In this document: positions 18,747-28,711 of the stretch, piece by piece
Layout: the number at the start of each line of letters is the position of its first letter
How positions within the stretch are numbered: position 1 is the first letter of the stretch
From: Sphingomonas sp.
GTDB taxonomy: Bacteria; Pseudomonadota; Alphaproteobacteria; Sphingomonadales; Sphingomonadaceae
Direction: 5' to 3'
DNA: 64,000 nucleotides
NCBI RefSeq assembly: GCF_019746015.1
Contig: NZ_JAIESM010000053.1
Location: 1-64,000 of the forward strand
Program-made: the position numbers and the translations under genes
Notes under the pieces: model-generated
Told to the model about the DNA's origin: nothing
The model's database searches: none
Seen by the model: the letters and a program-made list of their open reading frames with translations, nothing else

Positions 18747-20792
18747 ATGCGCAACTCGATTTTTGTTTCCGCATTGCTGGCCGGCGCCGCGCTGGCCGGG
18801 GTGGCCATCGCCAAGGACGCTGCCCGTCCCGCCGCCCCCGCTGCCGGCAAGCCGGAGATCGGCAGCTTCGGCTTTGACGAGGCCGGCATGGACCGCACCG
18901 TCGCCGCCGGCGACAATTTCGCGCAGTTCGCCGGCGGCACCTGGGCGAAGACCACCGAAATCCCGCTCGACCGGTCGAGCTTCGGCATGTTCCATGTGCT
19001 GCAGGAGCGTTCGCTGGCGCAGACTCGCACCATCCTTGACGAAGCGACCAAGCAGCGCGGCAGCAAGATCGGCGATTTCTATGCCAGCTATCTCGACCAG
19101 GCCGCGATCGATGCCAAGGGCGCGACGCCGCTTGCCCCGTGGTTTGCGCAGATCAAGGGCGCGGGCGACCGCGACGCGCTGGCCGTCGTGCTGGCCGGGT
19201 TGCAGCGCCAGGGCGTGAACGGCCTGATCGGCGTCTATGTCGGCCAGGATGACAAGCAGCCCGACCGCTACATCACCAACATCACCCAGAGCGGCCTGGG
19301 CCTGCCCGACCGCGATTATTATCTGAAGGACGATGCCAAGCTCGCCAAGGTGCGCGAGGCCTATCTCGCCAATTCGGCGCAGATGCTCAACCTGATCGGC
19401 GAGGGCGCCAATGCCCAGGCGCGGGTGCAGGCGGTGTTCGAGTTCGAGAAGAAGCTGGCCGCCGTCCACTGGACACGGATCGAATCGCGCGATTCGGACA
19501 AGACCTATAACAAATGGACCGCTGCCGACTTCGCCGCCAAGGCGCCCGGCATGCCGTGGGAAAAGCTGCGCGCGGCGCTGGGCGTGGCCGGCGAGCAGGA
19601 ATTCATCGTTGCCCAGCCCAGCGCGATTACCGGTGAAGCCAAGGTGTTCAGCGAAACCCCGGTCGAGGTGCTGCGCGACTATGCCATGCTGCGGTCGGTG
19701 CGCAGCTTTGCCGCCTATCTCGCCAAGCCGATCGATGACGCGAATTTCGACTTTTACGGCAAGGTGCTGACCGGCCAGCCGCAGCAGCGCGACCGCTGGA
19801 AGCGCGCGGTGAACGTGGTTTCCGCGGCAATGGGCGAGGAAATCGGCAAGGTTTATGTCGCGCGCTATTTCCCGCCGGCCACGAAGAAGGCGGCCGATGC
19901 GCTGGTGCAGAATGTCATCGCCGCGATGGGCGAACGCATCCGCAACCTGAGCTGGATGACGCCCGAGACCAAGCAGAAGGCGCTGGCCAAGCTCGCGTCG
20001 TTCACGCCCAAGATCGGCTATCCCAGCCAGTGGCGCGATTATTCGACGCTCAGCATCGTGCGCGGCGATCTGGTCGGCAATGTCGCCAGGGCCAATGCGT
20101 TCGAATATGACCGGGGCCTCGCCAAGCTGGGCAAGCCGATCGACCGCGGCGAATGGTTCATGACGCCGATGACGATCAACGCCTATGCCAATCCGGTGCT
20201 GAACGAGATCGTCTTCCCCGCCGCGATCCTGCAGCCGCCCTTCTTTGATGCCAAGGCGGACCCGGCCGTGAATTATGGCGGCATCGGTGCGGTGATCGGG
20301 CACGAGATCAGCCACCATTTCGACGACCAGGGCCGCAAATATGACCAGACCGGCAAGCTGACCGACTGGTGGACCGCAGCGGACGTCGCCGCGTTCGACA
20401 AGCTGACCGGGCAATTGGTGAAGCAATATGATGCTTATGAGCCGCTGCCCGGCCAGCATGTGCAGGGCGCGCTGACGCTGGGCGAGAATATTGCCGACCT
20501 TGCCGGGCTTTCGGTGGCGCTGGATGCCTATCACCGCTCGCTGGGTGGCAAGCCGGCGCCGGTGATCGGCGGCTATACTGGCGACCAGCGCTTCTACCTG
20601 GGCTGGGCGCAGGTGTGGCGCAGCAAATATCGCGAAGCGGCACTGCGCCAGCAGCTGCTGACCGACCCGCATTCGCCTGGCGAGCAGCGCACCGCCGTCG
20701 TCCGCAATCTGGACGCATGGTACGGTGCGTTCGGCGCGCAGCCGGGGCAGAAGCTGTATCTGGCCGATGGGGACCGGGTGCGCATCTGGTAA
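18747..20792 (+). CDS. M13 family metallopeptidase (neprilysin-like), copy 1
   Basis: GAVIGHEISHHFDDQG, ENIADLAGLSVALDAY, NPVLNEIVFPAAILQPPFF. Confidence 0.93.
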   Translation: MRNSIFVSALLAGAALAGVAIAKDAARPAAPAAGKPEIGSFGFDEAGMDRTVAAGDNFAQFAGGTWAKTTEIPLDRSSFGMFHVLQERSLAQTRTILDEATKQRGSKIGDFYASYLDQAAIDAKGATPLAPWFAQIKGAGDRDALAVVLAGLQRQGVNGLIGVYVGQDDKQPDRYITNITQSGLGLPDRDYYLKDDAKLAKVREAYLANSAQMLNLIGEGANAQARVQAVFEFEKKLAAVHWTRIESRDSDKTYNKWTAADFAAKAPGMPWEKLRAALGVAGEQEFIVAQPSAITGEAKVFSETPVEVLRDYAMLRSVRSFAAYLAKPIDDANFDFYGKVLTGQPQQRDRWKRAVNVVSAAMGEEIGKVYVARYFPPATKKAADALVQNVIAAMGERIRNLSWMTPETKQKALAKLASFTPKIGYPSQWRDYSTLSIVRGDLVGNVARANAFEYDRGLAKLGKPIDRGEWFMTPMTINAYANPVLNEIVFPAAILQPPFFDAKADPAVNYGGIGAVIGHEISHHFDDQGRKYDQTGKLTDWWTAADVAAFDKLTGQLVKQYDAYEPLPGQHVQGALTLGENIADLAGLSVALDAYHRSLGGKPAPVIGGYTGDQRFYLGWAQVWRSKYREAALRQQLLTDPHSPGEQRTAVVRNLDAWYGAFGAQPGQKLYLADGDRVRIW

Positions 20793-20842
20793 CTGCGCCG
20801 CCGAAAATAAATCCAAAAACAAAATGATATGGGGGGATTTCG

Positions 20843-22882
20843 ATGCGTGATGTGAAGACTTTGCTGGCCGCCGGCGTGGCGCTTGCGGGAATTGCCGGGA
20901 GCATCGCGCTGGCGGCGCCGGCCAAGCGCGCCGGCCCGGCGGCAAAGGCGAGCATCGGCCGCTTCGGCTTTGACGAAAGCGGCATGGACCGCGCCGCGAA
21001 GCCCGGCGACAATTTTGGCGATTTCGCCAATGGCGGCTGGACCAAGCGCACCGAAATCCCCGCCGACAAGCCCAGCTTCGGCGCGTTCGACACGCTGCAG
21101 GACCTGTCGCAGAAGCGCACGCGCGGCCTGCTGGAGGCGGCCGCCAAACAGCCGGGGTCGAAGATCGGCGCGGCCTATGCCGCCTATCTCGATGTCGCGC
21201 GCATCAATGCCGCCGGGCTTGCCCCCATTCAGCCGTGGCTGGCCAAGATCAAGGGGCTGACCGCCAAGGCCGATTATGTCGCGCTGGCGGCGGCGGCCGA
21301 TCGCAACGGCGTGGGCGTGCCCTTTGCGGTGGGTGTCTCCACCGACGCGAAGGACCCGAACAACTATGTCGTGGCAATGCGGCAGGCCGGGCTCGGCATG
21401 CCCAACCGCGATTATTATTTGAGCAACGACACCAAGCTCACCGCGCTGCGCGGCGCGTATGAGGCGCATATCGCGCGCATGTTCACGCTGGCGGGCGAGG
21501 ACAATGCCGCCGCCCGCGCCAAGGCCGTGGTCGCCTTCGAAACCCAGATCGCGCAGGCGCACTGGGACAATGTGCAGAGCCGCGACGCCGACAAGACCTA
21601 TAACAAGATGACTGTCGCTGAATTGCAGGCGATGGCGCCGGGTTTTGACTTTGCCGCCTATCTGAACGGGGTCGGCCTCAATCCGCAGAATCTGGTGGTG
21701 GGCCAGCCAAGCGCGGTGGCGGGCATCGCCAGGCTGATCGACGCGGCGCCACTGGAGGTGCTCAAGGACCAGCTGCTGATCCGCTCGCTCGACGAGTTCG
21801 CCGCCGTCCTGCCGAGCGCGTTCGATCAGGAGAATTTCGCCTTTTTCGGTACCGCGCTGCGCGGCACGCCGCAACAGGCCGAACGCTGGAAGCGCGCGGT
21901 CAACTGGACCTCGGGCGCGATTACCGACGAAGTCTCCAAAATCTATGTCGCGCGCTATTTCCCGCCGGCGACCAAGGCAGCGGTCGACCAGCTGGTGAAG
22001 AATATTCTGGCGGCGATGGACCGGCGCATCGACCGGCTCGACTGGATGACGCCCGAAACCAAGGCGAAGACGCACGCCAAGCTTGCCGCCTTCACCCCGC
22101 GCATCGGCTATCCCAGCAAGTGGCGCGATTATTCGGCGCTGGTCATCAAGCCGGGCGACGCGTTCGGCAATGCGCTGCGCGCCAACCAATGGGCGCATGA
22201 GTATAACATCGCCAAGCTCGGCAAGCCCGTTTATCGCTGGGAATGGGGGCTGGCCCCGATGACGGTGAATGCACAGGCCAACCCGACCCTCGTTGCCATC
22301 ACCTTCCCGGCCGCCATCCTGCAGCCGCCCTTTTTCGACCCCAAGGCCGATCCGGCCGTGAATTACGGCGCGATCGGCGCGGTGATCGGCCACGAGATCA
22401 GCCACCATTTCGACGATCAGGGATCGAAGTTCGACGCGCAGGGGCGGCTGGCGACCTGGTGGACGCCGCAGGACGTGGCCGCCTTCAAGGCGCGCACCGC
22501 CAGGCTGGTCGCGCAATATGATGCCTACGAGCCGCTGCCCGGCTTTCATGTGAAGGGCGCGCTGACGCTGGGCGAGAACACCGCCGATCTGGCCGGGCTG
22601 GCGGCCGCCTATGACGCCTATCACCTGTCGCTCAAAGGGCGGCCGGCGCCGGTGATCGACGGCTTTACCGGCGACCAGCGCTTCTATCTGGCCTTTGCGC
22701 AGGTATGGCGGCGGCGGCACCGCGAGGGCGATCTGCGCAACCGGCTGCTCACCGATCCGCACGCGCCGGCCGAACAGCGCATCTGGACGCTGCGCAACAT
22801 CGACGCCTGGTATGCGGCATTCGGCGCAAAGCCCGGCGAGACGCTGTATCTGGCGCCGCAGGACCGGGTGCGCATCTGGTAA
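20843..22882 (+). CDS. M13 family metallopeptidase (neprilysin-like), copy 2, tandem paralogue
   Basis: GAVIGHEISHHFDDQGSKFD, ENTADLAGLAAAYDAY; colinear similarity to copy 1. Confidence 0.93.
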   Translation: MRDVKTLLAAGVALAGIAGSIALAAPAKRAGPAAKASIGRFGFDESGMDRAAKPGDNFGDFANGGWTKRTEIPADKPSFGAFDTLQDLSQKRTRGLLEAAAKQPGSKIGAAYAAYLDVARINAAGLAPIQPWLAKIKGLTAKADYVALAAAADRNGVGVPFAVGVSTDAKDPNNYVVAMRQAGLGMPNRDYYLSNDTKLTALRGAYEAHIARMFTLAGEDNAAARAKAVVAFETQIAQAHWDNVQSRDADKTYNKMTVAELQAMAPGFDFAAYLNGVGLNPQNLVVGQPSAVAGIARLIDAAPLEVLKDQLLIRSLDEFAAVLPSAFDQENFAFFGTALRGTPQQAERWKRAVNWTSGAITDEVSKIYVARYFPPATKAAVDQLVKNILAAMDRRIDRLDWMTPETKAKTHAKLAAFTPRIGYPSKWRDYSALVIKPGDAFGNALRANQWAHEYNIAKLGKPVYRWEWGLAPMTVNAQANPTLVAITFPAAILQPPFFDPKADPAVNYGAIGAVIGHEISHHFDDQGSKFDAQGRLATWWTPQDVAAFKARTARLVAQYDAYEPLPGFHVKGALTLGENTADLAGLAAAYDAYHLSLKGRPAPVIDGFTGDQRFYLAFAQVWRRRHREGDLRNRLLTDPHAPAEQRIWTLRNIDAWYAAFGAKPGETLYLAPQDRVRIW

Positions 22883-22926
22883 GCTGAACCGCCCGTTGCC
22901 GGCTTGACGCGCCGCGCCGCCGCGCC

Positions 22927-25335
22927 ATGACTAGCTTTATGGCCAGTCGCTCACCCCCCATCGCCGCTGCCGACCGCAGCGGTGCGGCGTTCATCGCGCT
23001 TGTCGCCTGCGCGGTGGCGGGGGGGCTGGTGCTGTGGGCGGTCGCCGATCTGCGGCTGGCGGCGGGCTTTCTGGCGGCGGGCGTGCTGGCGGTGGCCGCG
23101 GTGATGCTGGTGCGCCGGATGGCGCCTGCCGCCAGCGCGCCCGAGGCGGATGTAGACTGGTCGATCGCCCGGGCGCTGGCTGATGCGGCGGTGGAAGCGG
23201 TGGCAATCACCGACCATGGCGGCAAGCTGGTCTGCGCCAACCGCGCCTATGAGGAGGCGTTTGCCGGGCTGCCGACCCCGCCCAACCTGCCCTGCGCGGT
23301 GGGCGGTGTGGAGGCGCTGGCCGCCGCCGGCCGCGCGGCGTGGCGCGATGGTGCGGCGCAGGTGCCGGCGCTGTCGCTGGCCGAAGGCAGCGTGGACGTA
23401 ACCGTTACCCGCGCGGGCGCAGCGCAGAATCTGCTGATCTGGCGATTCGGGAGGCCGGGGGCGCTGGGTGCCGGCCAGCCGCTGGAGGCGGCGCTGGCCG
23501 ATACGCTCGGCAACCGGCTGACCACGGCCGGCATCATGGCGGCGATCGTGGCGCCCGATGGCCGGGTGCTGAGCGCCAATCGCGGCTTGCGGTTGCGCGC
23601 CGGCGGGCATGAGGAAGCGGTGCTTGCCGGCCGCGACTTTGCCGCACTGTTCCATACCGGCGCGGACGGTGCACTCCGCTTCGCGCGCGAAGGCGTGGGC
23701 GGCACGCCGCTGCGGCTGGTGCCGGTGCCGCATCTGGAGGGTGACGGCGCGCCGCTGCTGGTCGCGCTGCTCGACGAGGCGGCACCCGCGCCGGCGCTCA
23801 ACCCCGGCGGGGCAGAGGCTGCGCGCGCGCTGGTCGCGCTGATGCCGTTCGGCGTTGCGCTGATCGACCGCGAAGGGCGGCTGCTGCACTTCAACGAGGC
23901 GTTCGGCCGCGTTGCCGGTGCCGATCCGGCCGCGCCCCCGCTTTACCCCGGCGATCTGGTGGTGCGCGAGGACAAGACCGCGATTGCCGACGCGGTGCGC
24001 CGCTTCACGGGCGGTGCGGCGCAGGCGGCCGAGATTGCCGTGCGCCTCTCCGCCCGCCCCGACGAGCCGGTCGCGCTCAGCATCACCGGCGCGCGCGGGC
24101 TGGGCGAGGCGGCGGTGCTGATCGCGGTGAAGGACAGCGGCGAGGAAAGCCGGCTGAAGCGCGAGGTAGCGCAGGCCACCAAGATGCAGGCGGTGGGCCA
24201 GCTCGCCGGGGGCGTGGCGCATGATTTCAACAACATCCTGACCGCCATTCTGGGCCATTGCGACCTGATGCTGATGCGCCACGCGCCCGGTGACAGTGAT
24301 TATGACGATATCCAGCAGATCCGCGCCAATTCGAACCGCGCCGCCAGCCTGACCCGCCAGCTGCTCGCTTTCTCCCGCCAGCAGACGCTGCGCCCGCAGG
24401 TGCTGCAGCTGCCCGACGTGATTTCCGAAGTGTCCAACCTGCTCAAGCGCCTGCTGGGCGAGACGGTGATGCTGGAGGTGAAGCACGGCCGCAATCTGGG
24501 CCCGGTGCGCGCCGATCCGGGGCAGCTGGAGCAGGTGGTGATGAACCTGGCCGTCAACGCGCGCGACGCGATGGTGGCGAAGAGCCCGCGCGGCGGCGGC
24601 ACACTGACCATCCAGACGCTGTCGGTAACTGCCGCCGATGTGCGGCGGATGGAGTCCGAAATCCTGCCGGTTGCCGATTATACGGCGCTGCGCGTCAGCG
24701 ACACCGGCACCGGCATTCCGCCCGATATACTGCCCAAGATTTTCGAGCCGTTCTTCACCACCAAGGAAGTGGGCAAGGGAACGGGGCTGGGGCTCTCCAC
24801 CGTCTATGGCATCGTCAAACAGTCGGGCGGCTATATCTTTGCCGATTCAAAGCCGGGGCAGGGGGCAGAGTTCACCATCTATCTGCCCGTCCACCGCGCC
24901 GGCGCGCCGGGCCGCGCGGCGCCTAAGCCGAAACGCGCCGAGCCCGCACCCAGCTGGGGCAGCGGCACCATCTTGCTGGTGGAGGATGAGGACATGGTCC
25001 GCGCCGTTGCCGAGCGTGCGCTGTCGCGCCAGGGCTATGGCGTGCGCACCGCCGAACATGGTGAGGCGGCGCTCGAACTGCTGGCGCAGATGGAGCGGCC
25101 GGACCTGTTGATTACCGATGTGGTGATGCCGACCATGGACGGGCCCACCATGGTGCGGCAGGTGCGCAACCGTTATCCCGACCTGCCGATTTTGTTCATG
25201 TCGGGCTATGCTGAGGAACAATTGCGCAAGTCGATCGATCTGGACAATGTGTCCTTCCTTCCCAAACCCTTTTCGGTGCAGCAATTGACCGAGGCGGCGC
25301 AGGCCGCGCTCGCGGCACAAGTGACGACGAAATGA
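22927..25335 (+). CDS. cckA: Hybrid histidine kinase of the CckA type (PAS, HisKA, HATPase, receiver)
   Basis: [48 protein letters not shown]-terminal receiver [16 protein letters not shown]...[15 protein letters not shown]. Confidence 0.88.
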   Translation: MTSFMASRSPPIAAADRSGAAFIALVACAVAGGLVLWAVADLRLAAGFLAAGVLAVAAVMLVRRMAPAASAPEADVDWSIARALADAAVEAVAITDHGGKLVCANRAYEEAFAGLPTPPNLPCAVGGVEALAAAGRAAWRDGAAQVPALSLAEGSVDVTVTRAGAAQNLLIWRFGRPGALGAGQPLEAALADTLGNRLTTAGIMAAIVAPDGRVLSANRGLRLRAGGHEEAVLAGRDFAALFHTGADGALRFAREGVGGTPLRLVPVPHLEGDGAPLLVALLDEAAPAPALNPGGAEAARALVALMPFGVALIDREGRLLHFNEAFGRVAGADPAAPPLYPGDLVVREDKTAIADAVRRFTGGAAQAAEIAVRLSARPDEPVALSITGARGLGEAAVLIAVKDSGEESRLKREVAQATKMQAVGQLAGGVAHDFNNILTAILGHCDLMLMRHAPGDSDYDDIQQIRANSNRAASLTRQLLAFSRQQTLRPQVLQLPDVISEVSNLLKRLLGETVMLEVKHGRNLGPVRADPGQLEQVVMNLAVNARDAMVAKSPRGGGTLTIQTLSVTAADVRRMESEILPVADYTALRVSDTGTGIPPDILPKIFEPFFTTKEVGKGTGLGLSTVYGIVKQSGGYIFADSKPGQGAEFTIYLPVHRAGAPGRAAPKPKRAEPAPSWGSGTILLVEDEDMVRAVAERALSRQGYGVRTAEHGEAALELLAQMERPDLLITDVVMPTMDGPTMVRQVRNRYPDLPILFMSGYAEEQLRKSIDLDNVSFLPKPFSVQQLTEAAQAALAAQVTTK

Positions 25336-25685
25336 CCGGGCCGCGCCGCATTCTGGTGGTGGAGGATGAGCCGCTGATCGTGCTGCTGCTGGGCGACGTG
25401 CTCGACAGCATCGGCAAGACCATGGTCGGCCCGGCCGACAGCGTGGCCGAGGGGCTGGCGCTGGTCGCGGCGGGCGGCATTGATGCGGCGATCCTCGACC
25501 TGCGGCTGCGCGGCGGCGAAACGAGCATTGCCGTAGCGCAGGCGCTGGAGGAGGCGGGCATCCCCTTCGTCTTCGCCAGTGGCGGCGGCATCGAAAATGT
25601 CGCGCCCGACTATGCCGAATACCCGATGCTGGGCAAACCCTTCACCATCGACGCGGTTGCCGAGGCGCTCGACGCACTCGTCTGA
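25332..25685 (+). CDS. Single-domain response regulator
   Basis: ILVVEDEPLIVLLL, AILDLRLRGGE, GKPF; ATG overlaps the cckA stop by 4 bp. Confidence 0.85.
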   Translation: MTGPRRILVVEDEPLIVLLLGDVLDSIGKTMVGPADSVAEGLALVAAGGIDAAILDLRLRGGETSIAVAQALEEAGIPFVFASGGGIENVAPDYAEYPMLGKPFTIDAVAEALDALV

Positions 25686-25695
25686 GCAAACTCAA

Positions 25696-25710
25696 GTTCC
25701 CATCTTGTTC
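25696..25710. promoter_or_regulatory. Alphaproteobacterial LexA (SOS) box upstream of recA
   Basis: Exact GTTC-N7-GTTC (gttcccatcttgttc) 76 bp upstream of the recA start. Confidence 0.85.
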
Positions 25711-25785
25711 TCACGGAACAAATGCGATACGAAGCGAGTCGTTGAAGTGCGGCAAGCTTCGGTATAGCGATCGAGGGAGACGGCC

Positions 25786-26883
25786 ATGACGGCAAAGCTG
25801 AAGGTGATCGAGAACGAGATGGCAACGACCGACAAGATGGCCGGCGACCGGCAGAAAGCGCTGGAGGCAGCACTCGCGCAGATCGATCGCGCGTTCGGTA
25901 AGGGCTCCGCGATGCGGCTGGGCGACAAGGCGACGATGCAGGTCGAGACGATCTCGACCGGCTCGCTCGGCCTCGACATCGCGCTGGGCGTGGGCGGCCT
26001 GCCGCGCGGCCGCGTGATCGAGATTTACGGCCCCGAAAGCTCGGGCAAGACCACGCTCGCGCTGCATGTGATCGCCGAAGCCCAGCGCAGCGGCGGCACG
26101 GCGGCCTTTGTCGATGCCGAACATGCGCTCGACCCGGTTTATGCCAAGAAGCTCGGGGTCGATATCGACCAGCTGATCGTGTCGCAGCCCGACACCGGCG
26201 AGCAGGCGCTCGAAATCACCGACACGCTGGTGCGCTCAAACGCGATCGACGTGCTGGTGGTCGACTCGGTCGCCGCGCTGGTACCGCGCGCGGAAATCGA
26301 GGGCGAAATGGGCGACAGCCATGTCGGCCTTCAGGCCCGGCTGATGTCGCAATCCCTGCGCAAGCTGACCGGGTCGATCAGCCGCTCGCGCTGCATGGTG
26401 ATCTTCATCAACCAGCTGCGCCAGAAGATCGGCGTGATGTATGGCAACCCGGAAACCACGACGGGCGGCAATGCGCTGAAATTCTATGCCAGCGTCCGCC
26501 TCGACATCCGGCGCACCGGCCAGATCAAGGACCGCGACGACATTATCGGCAACACCACCCGCGTGAAAGTGGTGAAGAACAAGGTGTCGCCGCCGTTCAA
26601 GCAGGTCGAGTTCGACATCATGTATGGCCAGGGCATTTCCAAGATCGGCGAGATTCTCGATCTGGGCGTGAAGGCCGGGCTGGTCGAGAAATCCGGCGCG
26701 TGGTTCTCCTATGACAGCATTCGCATCGGCCAGGGCCGCGAGAATGCGAAAACCTATCTGCTCGAAAATCCCGAGCTGGCGGCAAAGCTCGAAAAGGCGA
26801 TCCGCGCGAGCATGGACCGGGTCGCCGAGGAAATGATGGTCGGCCCCGATGCCGAGGATGAGGACGCCGACGCCGCGCTGTGA
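25786..26883 (+). CDS. recA: Recombinase RecA
   Basis: [19 protein letters not shown] Walker [18 protein letters not shown]. Confidence 0.98.
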   Translation: MTAKLKVIENEMATTDKMAGDRQKALEAALAQIDRAFGKGSAMRLGDKATMQVETISTGSLGLDIALGVGGLPRGRVIEIYGPESSGKTTLALHVIAEAQRSGGTAAFVDAEHALDPVYAKKLGVDIDQLIVSQPDTGEQALEITDTLVRSNAIDVLVVDSVAALVPRAEIEGEMGDSHVGLQARLMSQSLRKLTGSISRSRCMVIFINQLRQKIGVMYGNPETTTGGNALKFYASVRLDIRRTGQIKDRDDIIGNTTRVKVVKNKVSPPFKQVEFDIMYGQGISKIGEILDLGVKAGLVEKSGAWFSYDSIRIGQGRENAKTYLLENPELAAKLEKAIRASMDRVAEEMMVGPDAEDEDADAAL

Positions 26884-27014
26884 GGCGGCTCGGCGTCGCT
26901 GGGGTGACCCATGCTGTTCCGGTGAAAGCATGTCGGGCGGCCGGTGCCGCTCGACATCGCCCGGCCAAGCGATAGGATGGCGGCTGAACGGCCCATTAGC
27001 AGCAGCGAGACATC

Positions 27015-27641
27015 ATGGTCATTGTCCATCATCTTGAAAATTCCCGGTCCCAGCGCGTGCTATGGATGCTGGAGGAACTGGCGCTGCCCTATGAAATCCG
27101 CCGCTATGAGCGGAACAAGGCCACGATGTTGGCACCGCCGGAGCTGCGCAAGGTTCATCCGCTCGGCAAGTCGCCGGTGATCGAGGATGAGGGCTGCGTC
27201 GTCGCGGAGACCGGCGCGATCGTCGAGTATCTGGTGGACAAGGCCGATGGCCGGCTCGGCCCGCCCGCGCACCGGGCTGCGGTGCTGCGCTATCGCTATT
27301 TCCTGCATTATGCCGAAGGGTCGGTGATGCCGCCGCTGCTGGTGAAGCTGGTGCTCAGCCGCGTGCCGCTGTTCGGCAAGTCCGCGCAGAAGCGTATCCA
27401 GCCGATGATCGACACGCATCTCGATTTCATCGAGGCGGAACTTGCCAGCCGGCCCTGGTTTGCCGGCGACGAGATGACAGCCGCCGACATCATGATGAGC
27501 TTCCCGCTGGAGGCCGCGCACAGCCGCGCGGGGCTCGATAATGGCGCGCGCCCGGCGACGCTGGCATGGCTCGCGCGCATCCATGCTCGCCCCGCCTATC
27601 GCACCGCGCTCGAAAAGGGCGGGCCCTATGCCTATGCCTGA
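27015..27641 (+). CDS. Glutathione S-transferase family protein
   Basis: VHHLENSRSQRVLWMLEELALPYEI, HPLGKSPVIEDEG, MTAADIMMSFPLE. Confidence 0.88.
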   Translation: MVIVHHLENSRSQRVLWMLEELALPYEIRRYERNKATMLAPPELRKVHPLGKSPVIEDEGCVVAETGAIVEYLVDKADGRLGPPAHRAAVLRYRYFLHYAEGSVMPPLLVKLVLSRVPLFGKSAQKRIQPMIDTHLDFIEAELASRPWFAGDEMTAADIMMSFPLEAAHSRAGLDNGARPATLAWLARIHARPAYRTALEKGGPYAYA

Positions 27642-27743
27642 GGAGGCGCCGCACGGCTGACGCATGTCGCGTCGGCCTCGCGGTCAGCTGCGGCAATCTT
27701 GACCTCGGCGCCGAGTGCCGCAGCAATCACGATGCCCACGCAC

Positions 27744-28067
27744 TTACACCAGCGCGAAGCCGACCGCGCCGTTGATGACGCCGCGCACCGCCGCCAGGAT
27801 CGCATTGATCGCGCGTTCCACCGCCAGCATCGTCAGGCTGGTCATTGCGACGATCACGCTGATCGCGGCGTCGCACTGCATTTTGAACAGCAGCTTCTTC
27901 TCGGCCTTGCTCCAGGGGCTGTCAGGGTCGGCCAGCGCCTCGATCTGGACGGCGATCTTCTTCAGCTCGGGAATCGCGAACCCCTGAATCTGACCCCAGA
28001 TGTCGCTGGCGGCGGTGCGGCCGGCGTCCACCATCTGGCCGACGAGCCCGTCGAGATCGATGCCCAT
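27744..28067 (-). CDS. Hypothetical protein with hydrophobic C-terminal half
   Basis: ORF MGIDLDGLVGQMVDAGRTAASDIW...AISVIVAMTSLTMLAVERAINAILAAVRGVINGAVGFALV; coding-like composition; close spacing to the next gene. Confidence 0.55.
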   Translation of the reverse strand: MGIDLDGLVGQMVDAGRTAASDIWGQIQGFAIPELKKIAVQIEALADPDSPWSKAEKKLLFKMQCDAAISVIVAMTSLTMLAVERAINAILAAVRGVINGAVGFALV

Positions 28068-28077
28068 TGCCCTTCTC

Positions 28078-28629
28078 CTATCGCGCGCGTTTGGCGATCT
28101 CGACGGTGATTGCCGCGCGCAACTGGGCGCCAACGCCGCCGGTCAGAAACTGGTCACGCGCTTCCGGCGGCAGCCCGCGCGCCCCGCGCAGCTCGTGGAT
28201 CTTGCGCATCGTCTGAAAGCCGGTGCCGATCAGCCGCATCAGCACCACCTGGCAATCGTCGCGCGGCAGGCTGCCGATCGCGCCGCGCACTTCGGCCGGG
28301 ATCTGCGCATTGTCCAGTGCGCGGGTGATGATCGCGGGCGACGGGCAGTCCTTCAGCACCCGGTGCGCCTCGGCGCGCACCACCAGCGCGGCAACGCGGG
28401 CATCGGCGCTATCGTAAAAACTGCGATTCGCGTCATAGCTTCCAACCGGCGTGCCCGCGCTTTCGATCATCCGCTCGACGAAGGCGCTGGTGTCGCCATA
28501 GAGCGTGGTCAGCCCGGCATCGATCTGCTCGTCATAAGCGGGCACCAGGCGGATGGAAGCACAACTCGCCAGCAATGCGGCTGCGAGCAGCAACATCGTC
28601 GCGCGGCAGAGAGACAGAAGCCAGGCCAT
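28078..28629 (-). CDS. Putative lipoprotein, unknown function
   Basis: Signal/lipobox LLLAAALLASC; likely co-transcribed with 27744..28067. Confidence 0.6.
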   Translation of the reverse strand: MAWLLSLCRATMLLLAAALLASCASIRLVPAYDEQIDAGLTTLYGDTSAFVERMIESAGTPVGSYDANRSFYDSADARVAALVVRAEAHRVLKDCPSPAIITRALDNAQIPAEVRGAIGSLPRDDCQVVLMRLIGTGFQTMRKIHELRGARGLPPEARDQFLTGGVGAQLRAAITVEIAKRAR

Positions 28630-28711
28630 CGCATCGCCTCCTGCCCGGTATCATGCGCTTGCCGGCCGCCGGCGTCCACCGGCATGCCGCGCCGTTCGTC
28701 GCATCGCGGCT

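Noticed and set aside
18537-20945. 802-aa minus-strand ORF (and 20594..22762, 722 aa) opposite the M13 peptidases
   Set aside because: Antisense shadow ORFs; the plus-strand frames carry intact zinc-peptidase motifs.
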